64,000 nt of DNA from a bacterium (GTDB taxonomy: Bacteria; Bacillota; Bacilli; Lactobacillales; Streptococcaceae), in assembly GCA_905221435.1 (NCBI GenBank), contig CAJNDD010000002.1:1-64000 (forward strand), read 5' to 3'. Below are positions 10,277-19,950 of the stretch, piece by piece. The position numbers were made by a program, and so were the translations under genes. The notes beneath the pieces were generated by a model. The model saw nothing but the letters and a program-made list of their open reading frames with translations. It had not been told where the DNA came from and searched no databases. The first letter of the stretch is position 1. Each line of letters opens with the position of its first letter.

Positions 10277-11233
10277 ATGAAAAAGTTTTATGCTCTTTTA
10301 ATGACCTGTTTATTACTTGTTTTTCTATCCGTGCCTCAAATCGTTGATGCGGGTGTCGGACATTCCAGAAGTGGAGGGAGCAGCCGCAGTAGCTCCAGAA
10401 GTAGCAGCCGCTCAAGTGGAGGTGGAAGTCGTTCTGGTGGCTCATCCTACCACTACTACCGCTCTGGATATGGATCATCCTCTGACAGTTCTGCTAGCTC
10501 TCCCTATCTAGGATTTATGTTCATATTAGTCGGAGGAATCATACTAGTTGTTATCGTCAAATCCTTGCAGAATAAGTCTGGAGATTCGAATTCAACGTTC
10601 ACTAGTAATGATTCTCAAACGCTCCATCGTCGAGTTGAACACAACACACTGGCCATTAGTCGTGTGAAATACGGGGATCCAAACTTTGACGCGGAAGCGT
10701 TCACATCTTGGGTTAAGGAAGTCTACCTTAAATTGCAGGTTGCCTGGACTGAGAAAAATTGGAACTCTGTCCGCGCTTTAGAAAGTACCAGTCTCTACTC
10801 CCAACACAGTGCCCAACTCGAAGACCATATCCGAGCTAAAACAACCAATGTTTTAGAGAAAGTTTGTATCGAAAATGTTCGCATCAAGGAGTTCATTGAA
10901 AATCCTGACGGAAACGATACCTTAGTGGTGATTCTATCATCAATTTTACGAGACTATGTCATTGACGATGAGACTCGCCGTGTCATTGAAGGAGACCCTA
11001 AAAAAGATCTCTTCACCGTGTATCAATTAAACTTTATCCGTCAACACGGTAGCCAAACGCAAGCAGTCAATTCAGACCAAGTTGTGAGCGACCACTGTCC
11101 AAACTGTGGCGCCCCATTGAAAATCTCTGCAGTTAGCGAGTGCGACTACTGTGGTGCCAATCTCTCTCGCAGTCCAAACCAATGGGTACTGGATACCTAT
11201 GATGTTGTGGATGAAGACGAGCTTTATAATTAG
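10277..11233 (+). CDS. Tim44-like membrane protein with C-terminal zinc ribbon
   Basis: 318 aa. Residues 1-26 are a signal-like hydrophobic segment. Residues 27-75 are an extreme low-complexity Ser/Gly/Arg then Tyr-rich segment (RSGGSSRSSSRSSSRSSGGG). Residues 77-98 are a transmembrane helix. About 120-260 form an alpha/beta domain resembling the Tim44-like/NTF2-like fold (WVKEVYLKLQVAWTEKNW, then a strand-rich half). Residues 274-292 are a Cys4 zinc ribbon (C274-x2-C277, C289-x2-C292). The start follows AGGAG. It is eight bases from the SPFH gene, so the two are co-translated and probably act together at the membrane. Domain identity is inferred by eye; the biochemical role is unknown. Confidence 0.75.
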   Translation: MKKFYALLMTCLLLVFLSVPQIVDAGVGHSRSGGSSRSSSRSSSRSSGGGSRSGGSSYHYYRSGYGSSSDSSASSPYLGFMFILVGGIILVVIVKSLQNKSGDSNSTFTSNDSQTLHRRVEHNTLAISRVKYGDPNFDAEAFTSWVKEVYLKLQVAWTEKNWNSVRALESTSLYSQHSAQLEDHIRAKTTNVLEKVCIENVRIKEFIENPDGNDTLVVILSSILRDYVIDDETRRVIEGDPKKDLFTVYQLNFIRQHGSQTQAVNSDQVVSDHCPNCGAPLKISAVSECDYCGANLSRSPNQWVLDTYDVVDEDELYN

Positions 11234-11241
11234 GAGGAATT

Positions 11242-12369
11242 ATGGGATTTATACGTGCAGCCTTATCAGCAGGCTTAAATAGTTTTAATGATAGTAAATT
11301 CAAGGAAGCCATTGTCCTTCCAGACAATGTCTCTGGCGACGCCTTGGCCGTCAAGGGTCAATTACTCACTAAAGACCCAGATGGACGTTCTCGTCACAGC
11401 AATCAAAACACAGGCCTCTTGTCAGATGGCAGTGTGGTTATCGTTCCCCAAGGTTATAGCGCTGTTTTGGTAAACAACGGTACCTTCCTTGGTGAAGTCC
11501 TCGAAGCTGGTAGCCACGAATGGCAAGCTGGTGATAACGCCTGGCTCCTTGAAAAAGGTGGTTTAAAAGGCACTTGGGAAAACTTTAAAAACCGTTTCTC
11601 TTTTGGTGGACAAGTCATCACCCAACAAGAAATTATCTTTATCCGCATGCAACCCATCGCGGGTAATAAGTTCGGCACACAAAATGCAGTCGAATATTTC
11701 AGCGAACGTTACCAACAACTGCTCAACATCCGTTTTTATGGCTTGTTTGATGTAAAAATAGCAGATCCAGTCCTCTTCTACGTGAGCTCTGTTAGCCGTC
11801 AAATTACTGACGGACAGCCATTTACTCTCCAAGATGTAGCTCAAGGAACGCTCCGTCAAAATATCGCACCGAAAATCGCGATTGCCATTGCCAAATACAC
11901 CAACGAAAACAAGGTTGATATCTATAGCCTCAATGCCAACCAAGACACCTTTAACGAACTCTCTAAACAAGAGGTCAACAAGGTTTGGACAGGTCTCTAC
12001 GGGATTGAAGCAACTAACATCTTGCTTGAAGACCTCAGCTACGACCAAGAAAGTCTTGATATCGTTCGTAAGCTTGATAGTGAGCTCGTGGCAATGAAGT
12101 ACAACACGATTGAAATCGAAGAACGCCGTGCTCGCAACGAAGCACTCATTGCTGCAGCTGCCAATGAAGGGAATGGCAATGGGATGAACATGTTTATGGG
12201 CATGAATCTTGGCCAAACTCTCGGTGGTCAACTAAGCCAACAAGTTCAAAATCAAGCACCAGCTCAAAATGCTGGGCAAACTGCCAACAAGAATTTTTAC
12301 ATCGAAGTCGATGGAAAATACGTTCTCGTCACCAAAGACGAAGATGGAAATATCGTACCAGTCAACTAA
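11242..12369 (+). CDS. SPFH (band-7, YdjI-like) domain protein
   Basis: 375 aa. Residues 1-60 start with GFIRAALSAGLNSF and a conserved strand. About 60-290 is the SPFH/band-7 core typical of the YdjI or 'virion core protein-like' branch (VIVPQGYSAVLVNNGTFLGEV, EIIFIRMQP, NKFGTQ). An alpha-helical region with EIEERRARNEAL follows, then a Gly/Met/Gln-rich linker (GNGMNMFMGMNLG) and a short C-terminal beta segment. In Bacillus the related YdjI works with PspA and zinc-finger membrane partners in envelope stress. The tight coupling to the Tim44/zinc-ribbon gene suggests a comparable membrane module here (inference). AGGAGG precedes the ATG. Confidence 0.82.
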   Translation: MGFIRAALSAGLNSFNDSKFKEAIVLPDNVSGDALAVKGQLLTKDPDGRSRHSNQNTGLLSDGSVVIVPQGYSAVLVNNGTFLGEVLEAGSHEWQAGDNAWLLEKGGLKGTWENFKNRFSFGGQVITQQEIIFIRMQPIAGNKFGTQNAVEYFSERYQQLLNIRFYGLFDVKIADPVLFYVSSVSRQITDGQPFTLQDVAQGTLRQNIAPKIAIAIAKYTNENKVDIYSLNANQDTFNELSKQEVNKVWTGLYGIEATNILLEDLSYDQESLDIVRKLDSELVAMKYNTIEIEERRARNEALIAAAANEGNGNGMNMFMGMNLGQTLGGQLSQQVQNQAPAQNAGQTANKNFYIEVDGKYVLVTKDEDGNIVPVN

Positions 12370-12387
12370 TCAAGTTCCTTCTGACAT

Positions 12388-12416
12388 TTGAGTAATGTTG
12401 TCTTTTATGGTACAAT
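12388..12416 (+). promoter_or_regulatory. Promoter of efp operon
   Basis: TTGAGT (12388-12393), 17-base spacer, TACAAT (12411-12416). It lies 35 bases before the efp start codon and just after the SPFH stop codon. Confidence 0.75.
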
Positions 12417-12450
12417 AAAGAGTAAATTATTTTATTAAAGAGGTAAAAAC

Positions 12451-13011
12451 ATGATTGAAGCAAGTAAATTAAAAGCTGGTATGACATTTGAAACTGCAGA
12501 CGGAAAATTGATCCGCGTTTTGGAAGCTAGCCACCACAAACCAGGTAAAGGAAACACGATTATGCGTATGAAATTGCGTGATGTCCGTACTGGTTCTACA
12601 TTTGACACAAGCTACCGTCCAGAGGAAAAATTTGAACAAGCCATCATCGAGACTGTTCCAGCTCAATACTTGTACAAAATGGATGACACAGCCTACTTCA
12701 TGAATACAGAAACTTACGACCAATACGAAATCCCTGTAGTCAACGTTGAAAACGAATTGCTTTACATCCTTGAAAACTCAGAAGTGAAAATCCAATTCTA
12801 CGGAACTGAAGTGATCGGTGTTACGGTTCCTACTACTGTCGAATTGACAGTTGCAGAAACTCAACCGTCTATCAAAGGCGCTACTGTAACAGGTTCTGGT
12901 AAGCCTGCAACTATGGAAACTGGACTTGTCGTAAACGTTCCAGACTTCATCGAGGCAGGGCAAAAGCTCGTTATCAACACTGCAGAAGGAACTTACGTTT
13001 CTCGTGCCTAA
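12451..13011 (+). CDS. efp: Translation elongation factor P
   Basis: 186 aa, full length. EF-P relieves ribosome stalling at polyproline stretches. The acceptor loop near residues 28-35 (HHKPGKGN) carries a lysine (K33) in the position modified in other species. The three OB/KOW-like domains are intact and the C-terminal signature [18 protein letters not shown] is present. AAAGAGG precedes the start. First gene of efp-asp23-nusB. Confidence 0.97.
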   Translation: MIEASKLKAGMTFETADGKLIRVLEASHHKPGKGNTIMRMKLRDVRTGSTFDTSYRPEEKFEQAIIETVPAQYLYKMDDTAYFMNTETYDQYEIPVVNVENELLYILENSEVKIQFYGTEVIGVTVPTTVELTVAETQPSIKGATVTGSGKPATMETGLVVNVPDFIEAGQKLVINTAEGTYVSRA

Positions 13012-13032
13012 TCTCTAGAAAGAGGTCATTCT

Positions 13033-13422
13033 ATGGGAATTGAAGAACAACTAGGCGAAATCGTTATCGCCCCACGTGTACTTGAAAAAATCATTGCTAT
13101 CGCAACAGCTAAAGTTGACGGTGTCCACTCTTTTTCAAACAAATCAGTATCTGACACCCTTTCAAAACTTTCTCTTGGTCGCGGTGTTTATCTACGAAAT
13201 GTTGATGAAAAACTAACAGTGGACATCTACCTCTATCTTGAGTACGGGGTAAAGGTACCAAAAGTCGCTATGGCTATTCAAAAAGCTGTCAAAGATGCTG
13301 TTTACAATATGGCTGATGTGGAATTGGATATTGTTAATATCCATGTTACAGGTATCGTTCCAGATAAAACACCAAAACCTAACTTGAAAGACTTGTTTGA
13401 TGAGGACTTCCTCAATGACTAG
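13033..13422 (+). CDS. Asp23/Gls24 family envelope stress protein (YloU-like)
   Basis: 129 aa. Asp23/DUF322 domain throughout (EIVIAPRVLEKIIAIATAKV near the N-terminus, YLEYGVKVPKVAMAIQ and a conserved C-terminal VNIHVTGI). Members are abundant cytoplasmic proteins linked to alkaline/envelope stress and, in firmicutes, often lie beside nusB. It overlaps nusB by eight bases (ATGACTAG), indicating translational coupling. Function in this genus is not well defined. Confidence 0.9.
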   Translation: MGIEEQLGEIVIAPRVLEKIIAIATAKVDGVHSFSNKSVSDTLSKLSLGRGVYLRNVDEKLTVDIYLYLEYGVKVPKVAMAIQKAVKDAVYNMADVELDIVNIHVTGIVPDKTPKPNLKDLFDEDFLND

Positions 13423-13837
13423 TCCACTATTAGAATCTAGACGTGAGCTTCGCAAGTGCGCCTTTCAAGCTCTTATGAGTCTTGAGTTTAGTACAGATAC
13501 CCAAACTGCTTGTCGATTCGCCTATACACACGATCGTGAAGATACTGATGTGCAACTTCCAGCCTTTTTGACAGAGCTCGTTTCTGGTGTTCAGGCTAAA
13601 AAGGAAGAATTAGACAAGCAAATCACCCAGCATTTAAAAGCAGGTTGGACTATTGAACGTTTAACGCTCGTGGAGAGAAACCTCCTTCGCTTGGGAGTCT
13701 TTGAAATCACTTCATTCGACACCCCACAGTTGGTTGCTGTTAATGAAGCTATCGAGCTTGCAAAGGACTTCTCAGATCAAAAATCTGCCCGTTTTATCAA
13801 CGGACTGCTCAGCCAATTTGTAACAGAAGAACAGTAA
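13415..13837 (+). CDS. nusB: Transcription antitermination factor NusB
   Basis: 140 aa, all-helical RNA-binding protein that with NusE/S10 binds boxA of rRNA leaders. The start chosen is the ATG at 13415 (MTSPLLESRRELRK), preceded by GAGGA, rather than an ATG six codons upstream. This gives the usual length and N-terminus. C-terminal signature NEAIELAKDFSDQKSARFING is present. It ends at a strong terminator. Confidence 0.96.
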   Translation: MTSPLLESRRELRKCAFQALMSLEFSTDTQTACRFAYTHDREDTDVQLPAFLTELVSGVQAKKEELDKQITQHLKAGWTIERLTLVERNLLRLGVFEITSFDTPQLVAVNEAIELAKDFSDQKSARFINGLLSQFVTEEQ

Positions 13838-13841
13838 ATAG

Positions 13842-13874
13842 AAAAAGTGTTTGACAAATATCAAACACTTTTTT
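13842..13874 (+). terminator. Terminator of efp-asp23-nusB
   Basis: AAAAAGTGTTTGA / TCAAACACTTTTTT, a 13-bp stem with 6-base loop and T-run, four bases after the nusB stop. It is symmetrical enough to stop transcription from the convergent CPBP gene too. Confidence 0.9.
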
Positions 13875-13885
13875 CTTTGTCTCCA

Positions 13886-14587
13886 CTATCTAAAAATCAA
13901 ATAATAAATATAAAATAAGATCGACGGAGCATAGGGAATCGCATTATAGAAACTATGACAAACAATAGTAAACCGAAGACTACCCGTAACTCGATAAGCG
14001 ACTGCAAATAGAAGACCAAGAATACTGTAAATTATGAGACTGATGGGATCACGATGGGATAGAACTAAGTGACTGAGCCCGAAGATGAAAGAAGACAAGA
14101 TCACATCCAAATAAAACTCCGACTTCGGAAAGAAGGTATTCATAAAATAACCCCTATAGATTGTCTCCTCAACAACAGGTACAATCGAAATGTTAAAGAT
14201 TAAAAATATAAGACTTGATAGAGTCGTTTCTCTTCCGTTTAAGTAAAGTTCCGAAAGAAGATCTTGGAAAATAAAGCTATGGTCAATCAATCGAATATTC
14301 TGCATTCTAAATCCATTTAAAAAAGAATAGATAAGAAAGCAAGTCACTAAGAAAGCGAGATAAGACCAGCGCCAACCCTTTTTCTCGAAGATAAAGAGCA
14401 TCTTCTTCTTTTTCAACCACAAAACGAATAAAAAGAAAATAAGCAACACTTCTCCAACTAGGAAGATTATATAGCTGTCCATTCCTAAACCAAAGGTCCT
14501 AGCTAGAGTTATAGCTCCTAATGGCGTTAAATAAATGTACAGAAACATTAAAATCATACAGATTCCTAAATGTATTGTCTTTTTCAT
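13886..14587 (-). CDS. CPBP-family intramembrane glutamic metalloprotease
   Basis: 233 aa, about seven transmembrane segments. The CPBP/Abi signature is complete: EExxxR at E140, E141, R145 (VVEETIYRGYF), FxxxH at F169/H173 and HxxxN at H211/N215. Members include type II CAAX-prenyl protease-like enzymes and bacteriocin-immunity proteins; the substrate cannot be told from sequence. It stands alone between the nusB and accA terminators, transcribed convergently with nusB. Confidence 0.88.
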   Translation of the reverse strand: MKKTIHLGICMILMFLYIYLTPLGAITLARTFGLGMDSYIIFLVGEVLLIFFLFVLWLKKKKMLFIFEKKGWRWSYLAFLVTCFLIYSFLNGFRMQNIRLIDHSFIFQDLLSELYLNGRETTLSSLIFLIFNISIVPVVEETIYRGYFMNTFFPKSEFYLDVILSSFIFGLSHLVLSHRDPISLIIYSILGLLFAVAYRVTGSLRFTIVCHSFYNAIPYAPSILFYIYYLIFR

Positions 14588-14696
14588 TCTTTCTCTCCTA
14601 ATGGTAAACTCTCTATTAGGGCAATATAGAGGATAGACTATCGATTGTTTTTCTTATTTATCTAGAGTATTCATGTTTATCCATGGTCTATTATCA

Positions 14697-14727
14697 AAAT
14701 AGCTAGAACAAAATGTTCTAGCTTTTT
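14697..14727 (-). terminator. Hairpin ending the fab/acc operon
   Basis: A near-perfect palindrome AGCTAGAACA-AAATG-TTCTAGCT at 14701-14722, with a T-run on the plus side and ATTTTG on the minus side. It starts 13 bases beyond the accA stop. It is probably the end of the fatty-acid operon, though its T-run is weak in that direction. Confidence 0.55.
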
Positions 14728-14734
14728 AATTTTC

Positions 14735-15502
14735 TTAGTATTTTCTAAAGCGTTGGTAACGTTCTTCGATAAGTTGGTCGAGTGGTAGTTCTTGCAATCT
14801 ATCTAGTTCTACACGCAATTCATTTTTAACGCATCCTAGCAGTTCTTTACTTGACAGCCCTGCTTCTGAGATTACCTTGTCTACGATTCCCATTTCTAGA
14901 AGTTCATGTGAAGTGATTTTCATCAATTCCGCCGCTTCCATAGCACGACTTCCATCCTTCCAAAGGATAGAGGCAAATCCTTCAGGGCTAAGTACTGCGT
15001 AGATTGAGTTTTCTAACATCCAGACACGGTTAGCTACGGCTAGAGCTAGGGCCCCACCAGATCCTCCTTCACCGATAATAATCGCGATGATTGGAACCTT
15101 GAGGTCACTCATTTCCATCAGGTTTCGGGCAATTGATTCACCTTGTCCACGTTCCTCGGCTCCAACACCTGGGTAAGCACCCGCCGTATTGATAAAGGTC
15201 ACAACTGGACGACCAAACTTTTCTGCCTGTTTCATCAGGCGAAGAGCCTTACGATAGCCTTCTGGATGAGGTTGCCCAAAATTTCGTTTGAGGTTGTCAT
15301 GAAGACTCTTCCCCTTTTGGATACCAACGACAGTTACTGCTTGGTCACCTAACCAGCCAATTCCACCGATGACCGCACCATCATCGCGGAAAGAGCGATC
15401 TCCATGCAATTCGATAAACTCGTCAAAGATTCCATTGGCAAAATCAAGTGCGGTCAAGCGACTCTGCTCGCGTGCCTCTCTGACTATTTTTGCAATATTC
15501 AT
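14735..15502 (-). CDS. accA: Acetyl-CoA carboxylase carboxyltransferase subunit alpha
   Basis: 255 aa. With AccD it transfers CO2 from carboxybiotin to acetyl-CoA, making malonyl-CoA, the first step of fatty-acid synthesis. Crotonase-fold motifs [17 protein letters not shown] and [15 protein letters not shown] are present. Overlaps accD by four bases. It is the last gene of the fab operon. Confidence 0.97.
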   Translation of the reverse strand: MNIAKIVREAREQSRLTALDFANGIFDEFIELHGDRSFRDDGAVIGGIGWLGDQAVTVVGIQKGKSLHDNLKRNFGQPHPEGYRKALRLMKQAEKFGRPVVTFINTAGAYPGVGAEERGQGESIARNLMEMSDLKVPIIAIIIGEGGSGGALALAVANRVWMLENSIYAVLSPEGFASILWKDGSRAMEAAELMKITSHELLEMGIVDKVISEAGLSSKELLGCVKNELRVELDRLQELPLDQLIEERYQRFRKY

Positions 15503-16365
15503 CCGCGACTTCCTCCATGCAATCTTACTAATTTAGCAATTGTTTCAGGCAATTCTCTCCGTTTGACAATTGCATCAACAAATCCATGTTCAAGCAGAAA
15601 TTCTGCCTTTTGGAAGTCATCCGGTAAGGTCTCTCGAACTGTATTCTCGATAACACGACGCCCAGCAAAACCAACCAAACTCTGAGGCTCCGCTAGGATG
15701 ATATCACCTTCCATAGCAAAAGAAGCGGTCACTCCACCTGTTGTCGGATCGGTTAAAATGGTTAGGTAAAAAAGTCCCGCCTTGGAATGACGTTGAACTG
15801 CCGCAGAAATTTTAGCCATCTGCATCAAGCTCATGATTCCTTCTTGCATACGGGCTCCACCAGAAGCTGTGAAGAGTACGACTGGCAAGTTTTCTACCGT
15901 TGCATACTCAAACAGGCGCGTGATTTTTTCACCCACAACGGTTCCCATAGAAGCCATGATAAAGTTAGAATCCATGATTCCAAGGGCAACTTTTTGTCCC
16001 TTGATACTAGCTGTACCAGTTAGTACCGCTTCATCCAAACCTGTCTTTTCACGCATACTAGCAAGTTTTTTCTGGTAGCCAGGAAAGTTTAATGGATCTT
16101 GAGTTTCAATACCCGTAAACATCTCCATAAAGCTGTCAGAATCAACCGTCAAAGCCAAGCGTTCCTGAGCTGAAATACGGAAAGTATAACTACAATGGGG
16201 ACAAATTTGCTCACTTCCAAGATCCTTTTGGTAGATGATATGTTTACATCCAGGACACTTGGAAAAAAGTTCATCCGGAACCTCAGGCTTGGCTTGTGGT
16301 TTCTGCCTTACGGAACGGTTAGGATTGATCCGAATATACTTATCCTTTTTACTAAATAGAGCCAT
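15499..16365 (-). CDS. accD: Acetyl-CoA carboxylase carboxyltransferase subunit beta
   Basis: 288 aa. The N-terminal Cys4 zinc finger is present (C37-x2-C40, C55-x2-C58), followed by the crotonase-like carboxyltransferase domain ([25 protein letters not shown]). It forms the alpha2-beta2 carboxyltransferase with AccA, and its stop overlaps the accA start (ATGA). Confidence 0.97.
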   Translation of the reverse strand: MALFSKKDKYIRINPNRSVRQKPQAKPEVPDELFSKCPGCKHIIYQKDLGSEQICPHCSYTFRISAQERLALTVDSDSFMEMFTGIETQDPLNFPGYQKKLASMREKTGLDEAVLTGTASIKGQKVALGIMDSNFIMASMGTVVGEKITRLFEYATVENLPVVLFTASGGARMQEGIMSLMQMAKISAAVQRHSKAGLFYLTILTDPTTGGVTASFAMEGDIILAEPQSLVGFAGRRVIENTVRETLPDDFQKAEFLLEHGFVDAIVKRRELPETIAKLVRLHGGSRG

Positions 16366-16400
16366 AACTCCCCCTTTTAGTTCTCATACTGTTTGAAAGT

Positions 16401-17768
16401 CTATTCTTTTTCTTGGTATTTTGGCAAGAAAGTTTCCATCAAGAAGGAAGTATCGTAGTCACCAGCGATAACTCGGCGGTCTGAAATCAGATCCAACTGG
16501 AAGTCTGCATTGGTTTGCACTCCTTCAATATCAAGTTCATAAAGTGCCCGTTGCATCTTCATAAGAGCATCAAAACGATTCTCCCCATGAACAATGATTT
16601 TAGCAATCATACTATCATAATAAGGGGGAATGGTATAGCCTGGATAAACTGCTGAGTCCACGCGCAAGCCAACTCCACCACTCGGTAGATAGAGATTGGT
16701 AATTTTCCCTGGGCTTGGAGCAAAGTTAAAAGCAGGATTTTCCGCATTGATCCGACACTCGATAGCATGGCCACGTAGGACGATATCTTCTTGTTTGAAA
16801 GGTAAAGGTTGCCCGGCTGCAATGCGAATCTGTTCCTTCACGATATCAACACCTGAAACAAACTCTGTGACTGGGTGTTCGACTTGCACACGAGTATTCA
16901 TTTCCATGAAGTAGAAATTGCCACTGGCTTCATCGAGAAGAAATTCAATCGTCCCTGCATTTTCATAGCCAACAGACTCTGCTGCACGAACGGCTGCAGC
17001 ACCAATTTCATTACGAAGGGTTTTGCCAATCGCAATGGATGGGCTTTCTTCTAAGACCTTTTGGTTATTCCGTTGAAGTGAACAGTCCCGTTCACCAAGA
17101 TGGACAACATGACCCTCTTGGTCCGCAAGGATCTGAACTTCGATATGGCGAGCTGGATAGATCACACGCTCAAGATACATAGCGCCATTTCCAAAGTTGG
17201 CCTTGGCTTCACTGGATGCTGTTTCAAAGGCTGCGACCAAGTCTTCTGCCTTTTCAACCTTACGAATCCCTTTTCCGCCACCACCAGCTGATGCCTTAAG
17301 CATAACTGGATAGCCAATTTTTTCTGCAACTGCAAGTGCCTCTTCAGCCGTGTGAACTTCACCATCAGATCCTGGGATAACTGGAACCCCAGCCTTGATC
17401 ATTTGCTCACGCGCATTGATCTTATCTCCCATGGTATCCATTACAGCGCCAGAAGGGCCGATAAACTTAATCCCCACTTCATCACACATAGTAGCAAACT
17501 TTGAGTTTTCGCTAAGAAAACCAAAACCTGGGTGGATGGCTTCTGCTTCAGTCAAGACTGCAGCAGATAAAATAGCGTTGATATTGAGATAAGATTCTGT
17601 CGCCTTACCAGGTCCGATACAGATAGCTTCATCCGCTAGGAGTGTGTGAAGAGCTTCCTTATCAGCAGTTGAATAAACTGCTACGGTTGCAATGCCCAAT
17701 TCACGCGCAGCTCGAATAATGCGAACCGCAATCTCACCACGGTTAGCAATCAAAATTTTACGAAACAT
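16401..17768 (-). CDS. accC: Biotin carboxylase
   Basis: 455 aa. ATP-grasp enzyme carboxylating the biotin on AccB. Visible are the N-terminal KILIANRGEIAVRIIRA, the glycine-rich ATP loop KASAGGGGKGIR (near 160-170) and the catalytic FMEMNTRVQVEH motif. Full length, 11 bases from fabZ and 35 from accD, in the same operon. Confidence 0.97.
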   Translation of the reverse strand: MFRKILIANRGEIAVRIIRAARELGIATVAVYSTADKEALHTLLADEAICIGPGKATESYLNINAILSAAVLTEAEAIHPGFGFLSENSKFATMCDEVGIKFIGPSGAVMDTMGDKINAREQMIKAGVPVIPGSDGEVHTAEEALAVAEKIGYPVMLKASAGGGGKGIRKVEKAEDLVAAFETASSEAKANFGNGAMYLERVIYPARHIEVQILADQEGHVVHLGERDCSLQRNNQKVLEESPSIAIGKTLRNEIGAAAVRAAESVGYENAGTIEFLLDEASGNFYFMEMNTRVQVEHPVTEFVSGVDIVKEQIRIAAGQPLPFKQEDIVLRGHAIECRINAENPAFNFAPSPGKITNLYLPSGGVGLRVDSAVYPGYTIPPYYDSMIAKIIVHGENRFDALMKMQRALYELDIEGVQTNADFQLDLISDRRVIAGDYDTSFLMETFLPKYQEKE

Positions 17769-17779
17769 GGAGAACCTCC

Positions 17780-18202
17780 TTAGTTTCCAATTGCAAAGGT
17801 AAGAGTACCACTCGCTGCAAGCTTACCATCTACTTCAGCCTTTGCTTCAACCACAGCAATCGTACCACGACGTTTGACAAAAGTAGCCGTCATAACTAAT
17901 TGGTCACCTGGTACAACTTGCTTCTTGAACTTAACCTTGTCCATGCCAGCATAGAAGACCAGTTTCCCTTTATTTTCAGGTTTGGACAATTCCAAGACAC
18001 CAGCAGTCTGAGCCAAGGCTTCCATGATAAGAACACCTGGCATGACTGGGTATTGTGGAAAATGACCATTGAAGAAAGGTTCGTTGATGGTCACATTTTT
18101 AATGGCAACAATGGTATCCTCGCTCACTTCCAAGACACGATCCACTAGGAGCATAGGGTAGCGATGGGGTAGAGCTTCTTTGATTCCTTGAATATCGATC
18201 AT
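17780..18202 (-). CDS. fabZ: 3-hydroxyacyl-ACP dehydratase FabZ
   Basis: 140 aa hot-dog fold enzyme that dehydrates 3-hydroxyacyl-ACP. Signature [11 protein letters not shown] with the N-terminal LPH pattern, and the catalytic His/Glu region [19 protein letters not shown]. Overlaps accB by four bases. In streptococci unsaturation is introduced by FabM, not FabA, consistent with fabM being present nearby. Confidence 0.97.
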   Translation of the reverse strand: MIDIQGIKEALPHRYPMLLVDRVLEVSEDTIVAIKNVTINEPFFNGHFPQYPVMPGVLIMEALAQTAGVLELSKPENKGKLVFYAGMDKVKFKKQVVPGDQLVMTATFVKRRGTIAVVEAKAEVDGKLAASGTLTFAIGN

Positions 18203-18687
18203 TTGATACGTACCAATCCTTTACCGAACTCAACCATTTCTTCATTTGAAACGATAATTTCTGTCACCACACCATCTTTAGGTGCAGGGATTTCATTCAT
18301 GACTTTCATGGCTTCAATGATCACCAAAGTCTGACCTTTTTTAACACTGTCTCCAACTGTGACAAAGGCAGGTTTATCTGGTCCAGCGGCCAAGTAAGCC
18401 ACCCCTACAAGTGGGCTCTCAACGACATCACCCTCTGGAGCAACCGTCGTTTCAGCTGGTGCTGGAGCTTCTTCCACTACACTCTCTACTGGAGTTGAAG
18501 GGGCCGAAACTGCTGGACTAGCAACCACTGCAGCTGGCGCTGGAACAACTTGAGCTGGTACTTCAGAAGCCATCCTTGCTTCATTCTTACTGAACTGCAA
18601 TTCGTCCGTTCCATTTTTATAAGAAAATTCTCTCAAACTTGATTGGTCAAATTGAGTCATCAAGTCCTTGATTTCATTTAAATTCAT
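18199..18687 (-). CDS. accB: Biotin carboxyl carrier protein (BCCP)
   Basis: 162 aa. Biotinyl domain at the C-terminus with the biotin-acceptor motif EAMKVMNE (Lys128). Residues 41-85 are an Ala/Pro/Val-rich flexible linker usual in BCCP. Two bases separate it from fabF and it overlaps fabZ, so it is tightly coupled within the operon. Confidence 0.96.
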   Translation of the reverse strand: MNLNEIKDLMTQFDQSSLREFSYKNGTDELQFSKNEARMASEVPAQVVPAPAAVVASPAVSAPSTPVESVVEEAPAPAETTVAPEGDVVESPLVGVAYLAAGPDKPAFVTVGDSVKKGQTLVIIEAMKVMNEIPAPKDGVVTEIIVSNEEMVEFGKGLVRIK

Positions 18688-18689
18688 AA

Positions 18690-19925
18690 TTATTTATTCT
18701 CCCAACGTTTGAAGGCAAGAACCGCATTGTGTCCACCAAAACCAAAAGTGTTTGAAATAGCATAAGGGATTTCTTGCTCCAAGCCTTGTCCATAAACGAC
18801 ATTCGCTTCGATATAGTCTGATAACTCACTTGTTCCAGCTGTTTTTGGTACATAGTTATGACGCATGGCTTCAATTGTAGCGATGGCTTCTACTGCCCCT
18901 GCAGCCCCAAGCAAGTGTCCTGTAAAGGACTTGGTTGAAGATACTGGTACTTCTTTACCAAGAACAGCTACGATCGCACCACTTTCTCCTTTTTCATTAG
19001 CAGGAGTTGAAGTTCCGTGGGCGTTGACGTAAGCCACTTGCTCTGGAGAAATCTCTGCCTCTTCCAAAGCCAATTTAATAGCCTTAATCGCACCTTGACC
19101 TTCTGGATGAGGTGAAGTCATATGGTAAGCATCACAGGTATTCCCATAACCGACTACTTCAGCCAAGATAGTTGCCCCACGTTTTTCAGCATGTTCCAGA
19201 CTTTCAAGAACCAACATACCAGAACCTTCTCCCATCACAAAACCATTACGGTCTTTGTCAAATGGGATAGAAGCACGAGTTGGATCCTCTGTAGTTGATA
19301 GGGCAGTCAATGCTTGGAAACCAGCGATAGCAAAAGGAGTGATCGATGATTCTGATCCACCAACTAACATGACATCTTGGAAACCAAACTTGATAGAGCG
19401 GAAGGCATCCCCAATGGCATCGTTTGATGAGGCACAGGCAGTATTGATTGATTTACAGATACCGTTTGCTCCAAAACGCATGGCAACATTTCCTGAAGCC
19501 ATATTTGGCAAGGCTTTTGGAAGTGTCATTGGTTTAACACGTTTTGGACCTTTTTCATGAAGACGAATAACCTGATCTTCGATTTCTTTAATTCCCCCAA
19601 TACCAGAAGCCACGATAACACCAAAGCGATCTTTATCGATTGCTTCTACATCAAGATTGGCATTTGTTACCGCTTCTTGAGCTGCATACAAGGCATACAA
19701 AGAATAGTTATCAAAACGATTAGTATCTTTTTTTACAAAGTATTTATCAAATGGGAAATCTTGAACTTCTGCCGCATTGTGCACAGCAAATTCGCTGTGG
19801 TCAAACTTAGTGATTTCACCAATTCCGATTTTTCCAGTTTGCAAACTGTTCCAAAATTCTTCTGGAGTATTTCCGATAGGAGAGGTCAATCCGTAACCTG
19901 TTACTACAACTCGATTTAATTTCAT
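18690..19925 (-). CDS. fabF: Beta-ketoacyl-ACP synthase II
   Basis: 411 aa condensing enzyme for chain elongation. Thiolase fold with active-site Cys164 (NTACASSNDA), the histidine motifs YVNAHGTSTP and KSFTGHLLGAAG, and C-terminal NTFGFGGHNA. Full length, 25 bases downstream of fabG. Confidence 0.97.
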   Translation of the reverse strand: MKLNRVVVTGYGLTSPIGNTPEEFWNSLQTGKIGIGEITKFDHSEFAVHNAAEVQDFPFDKYFVKKDTNRFDNYSLYALYAAQEAVTNANLDVEAIDKDRFGVIVASGIGGIKEIEDQVIRLHEKGPKRVKPMTLPKALPNMASGNVAMRFGANGICKSINTACASSNDAIGDAFRSIKFGFQDVMLVGGSESSITPFAIAGFQALTALSTTEDPTRASIPFDKDRNGFVMGEGSGMLVLESLEHAEKRGATILAEVVGYGNTCDAYHMTSPHPEGQGAIKAIKLALEEAEISPEQVAYVNAHGTSTPANEKGESGAIVAVLGKEVPVSSTKSFTGHLLGAAGAVEAIATIEAMRHNYVPKTAGTSELSDYIEANVVYGQGLEQEIPYAISNTFGFGGHNAVLAFKRWENK

Positions 19926-19950
19926 CTGTCTTACCTATATCTTTCTTTTT

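Noticed and set aside
11563..12231. 222-aa frame antisense to the SPFH gene
   Set aside because: It lies wholly opposite a gene with clear domain motifs and good RBS; composition is typical of a codon-bias shadow.
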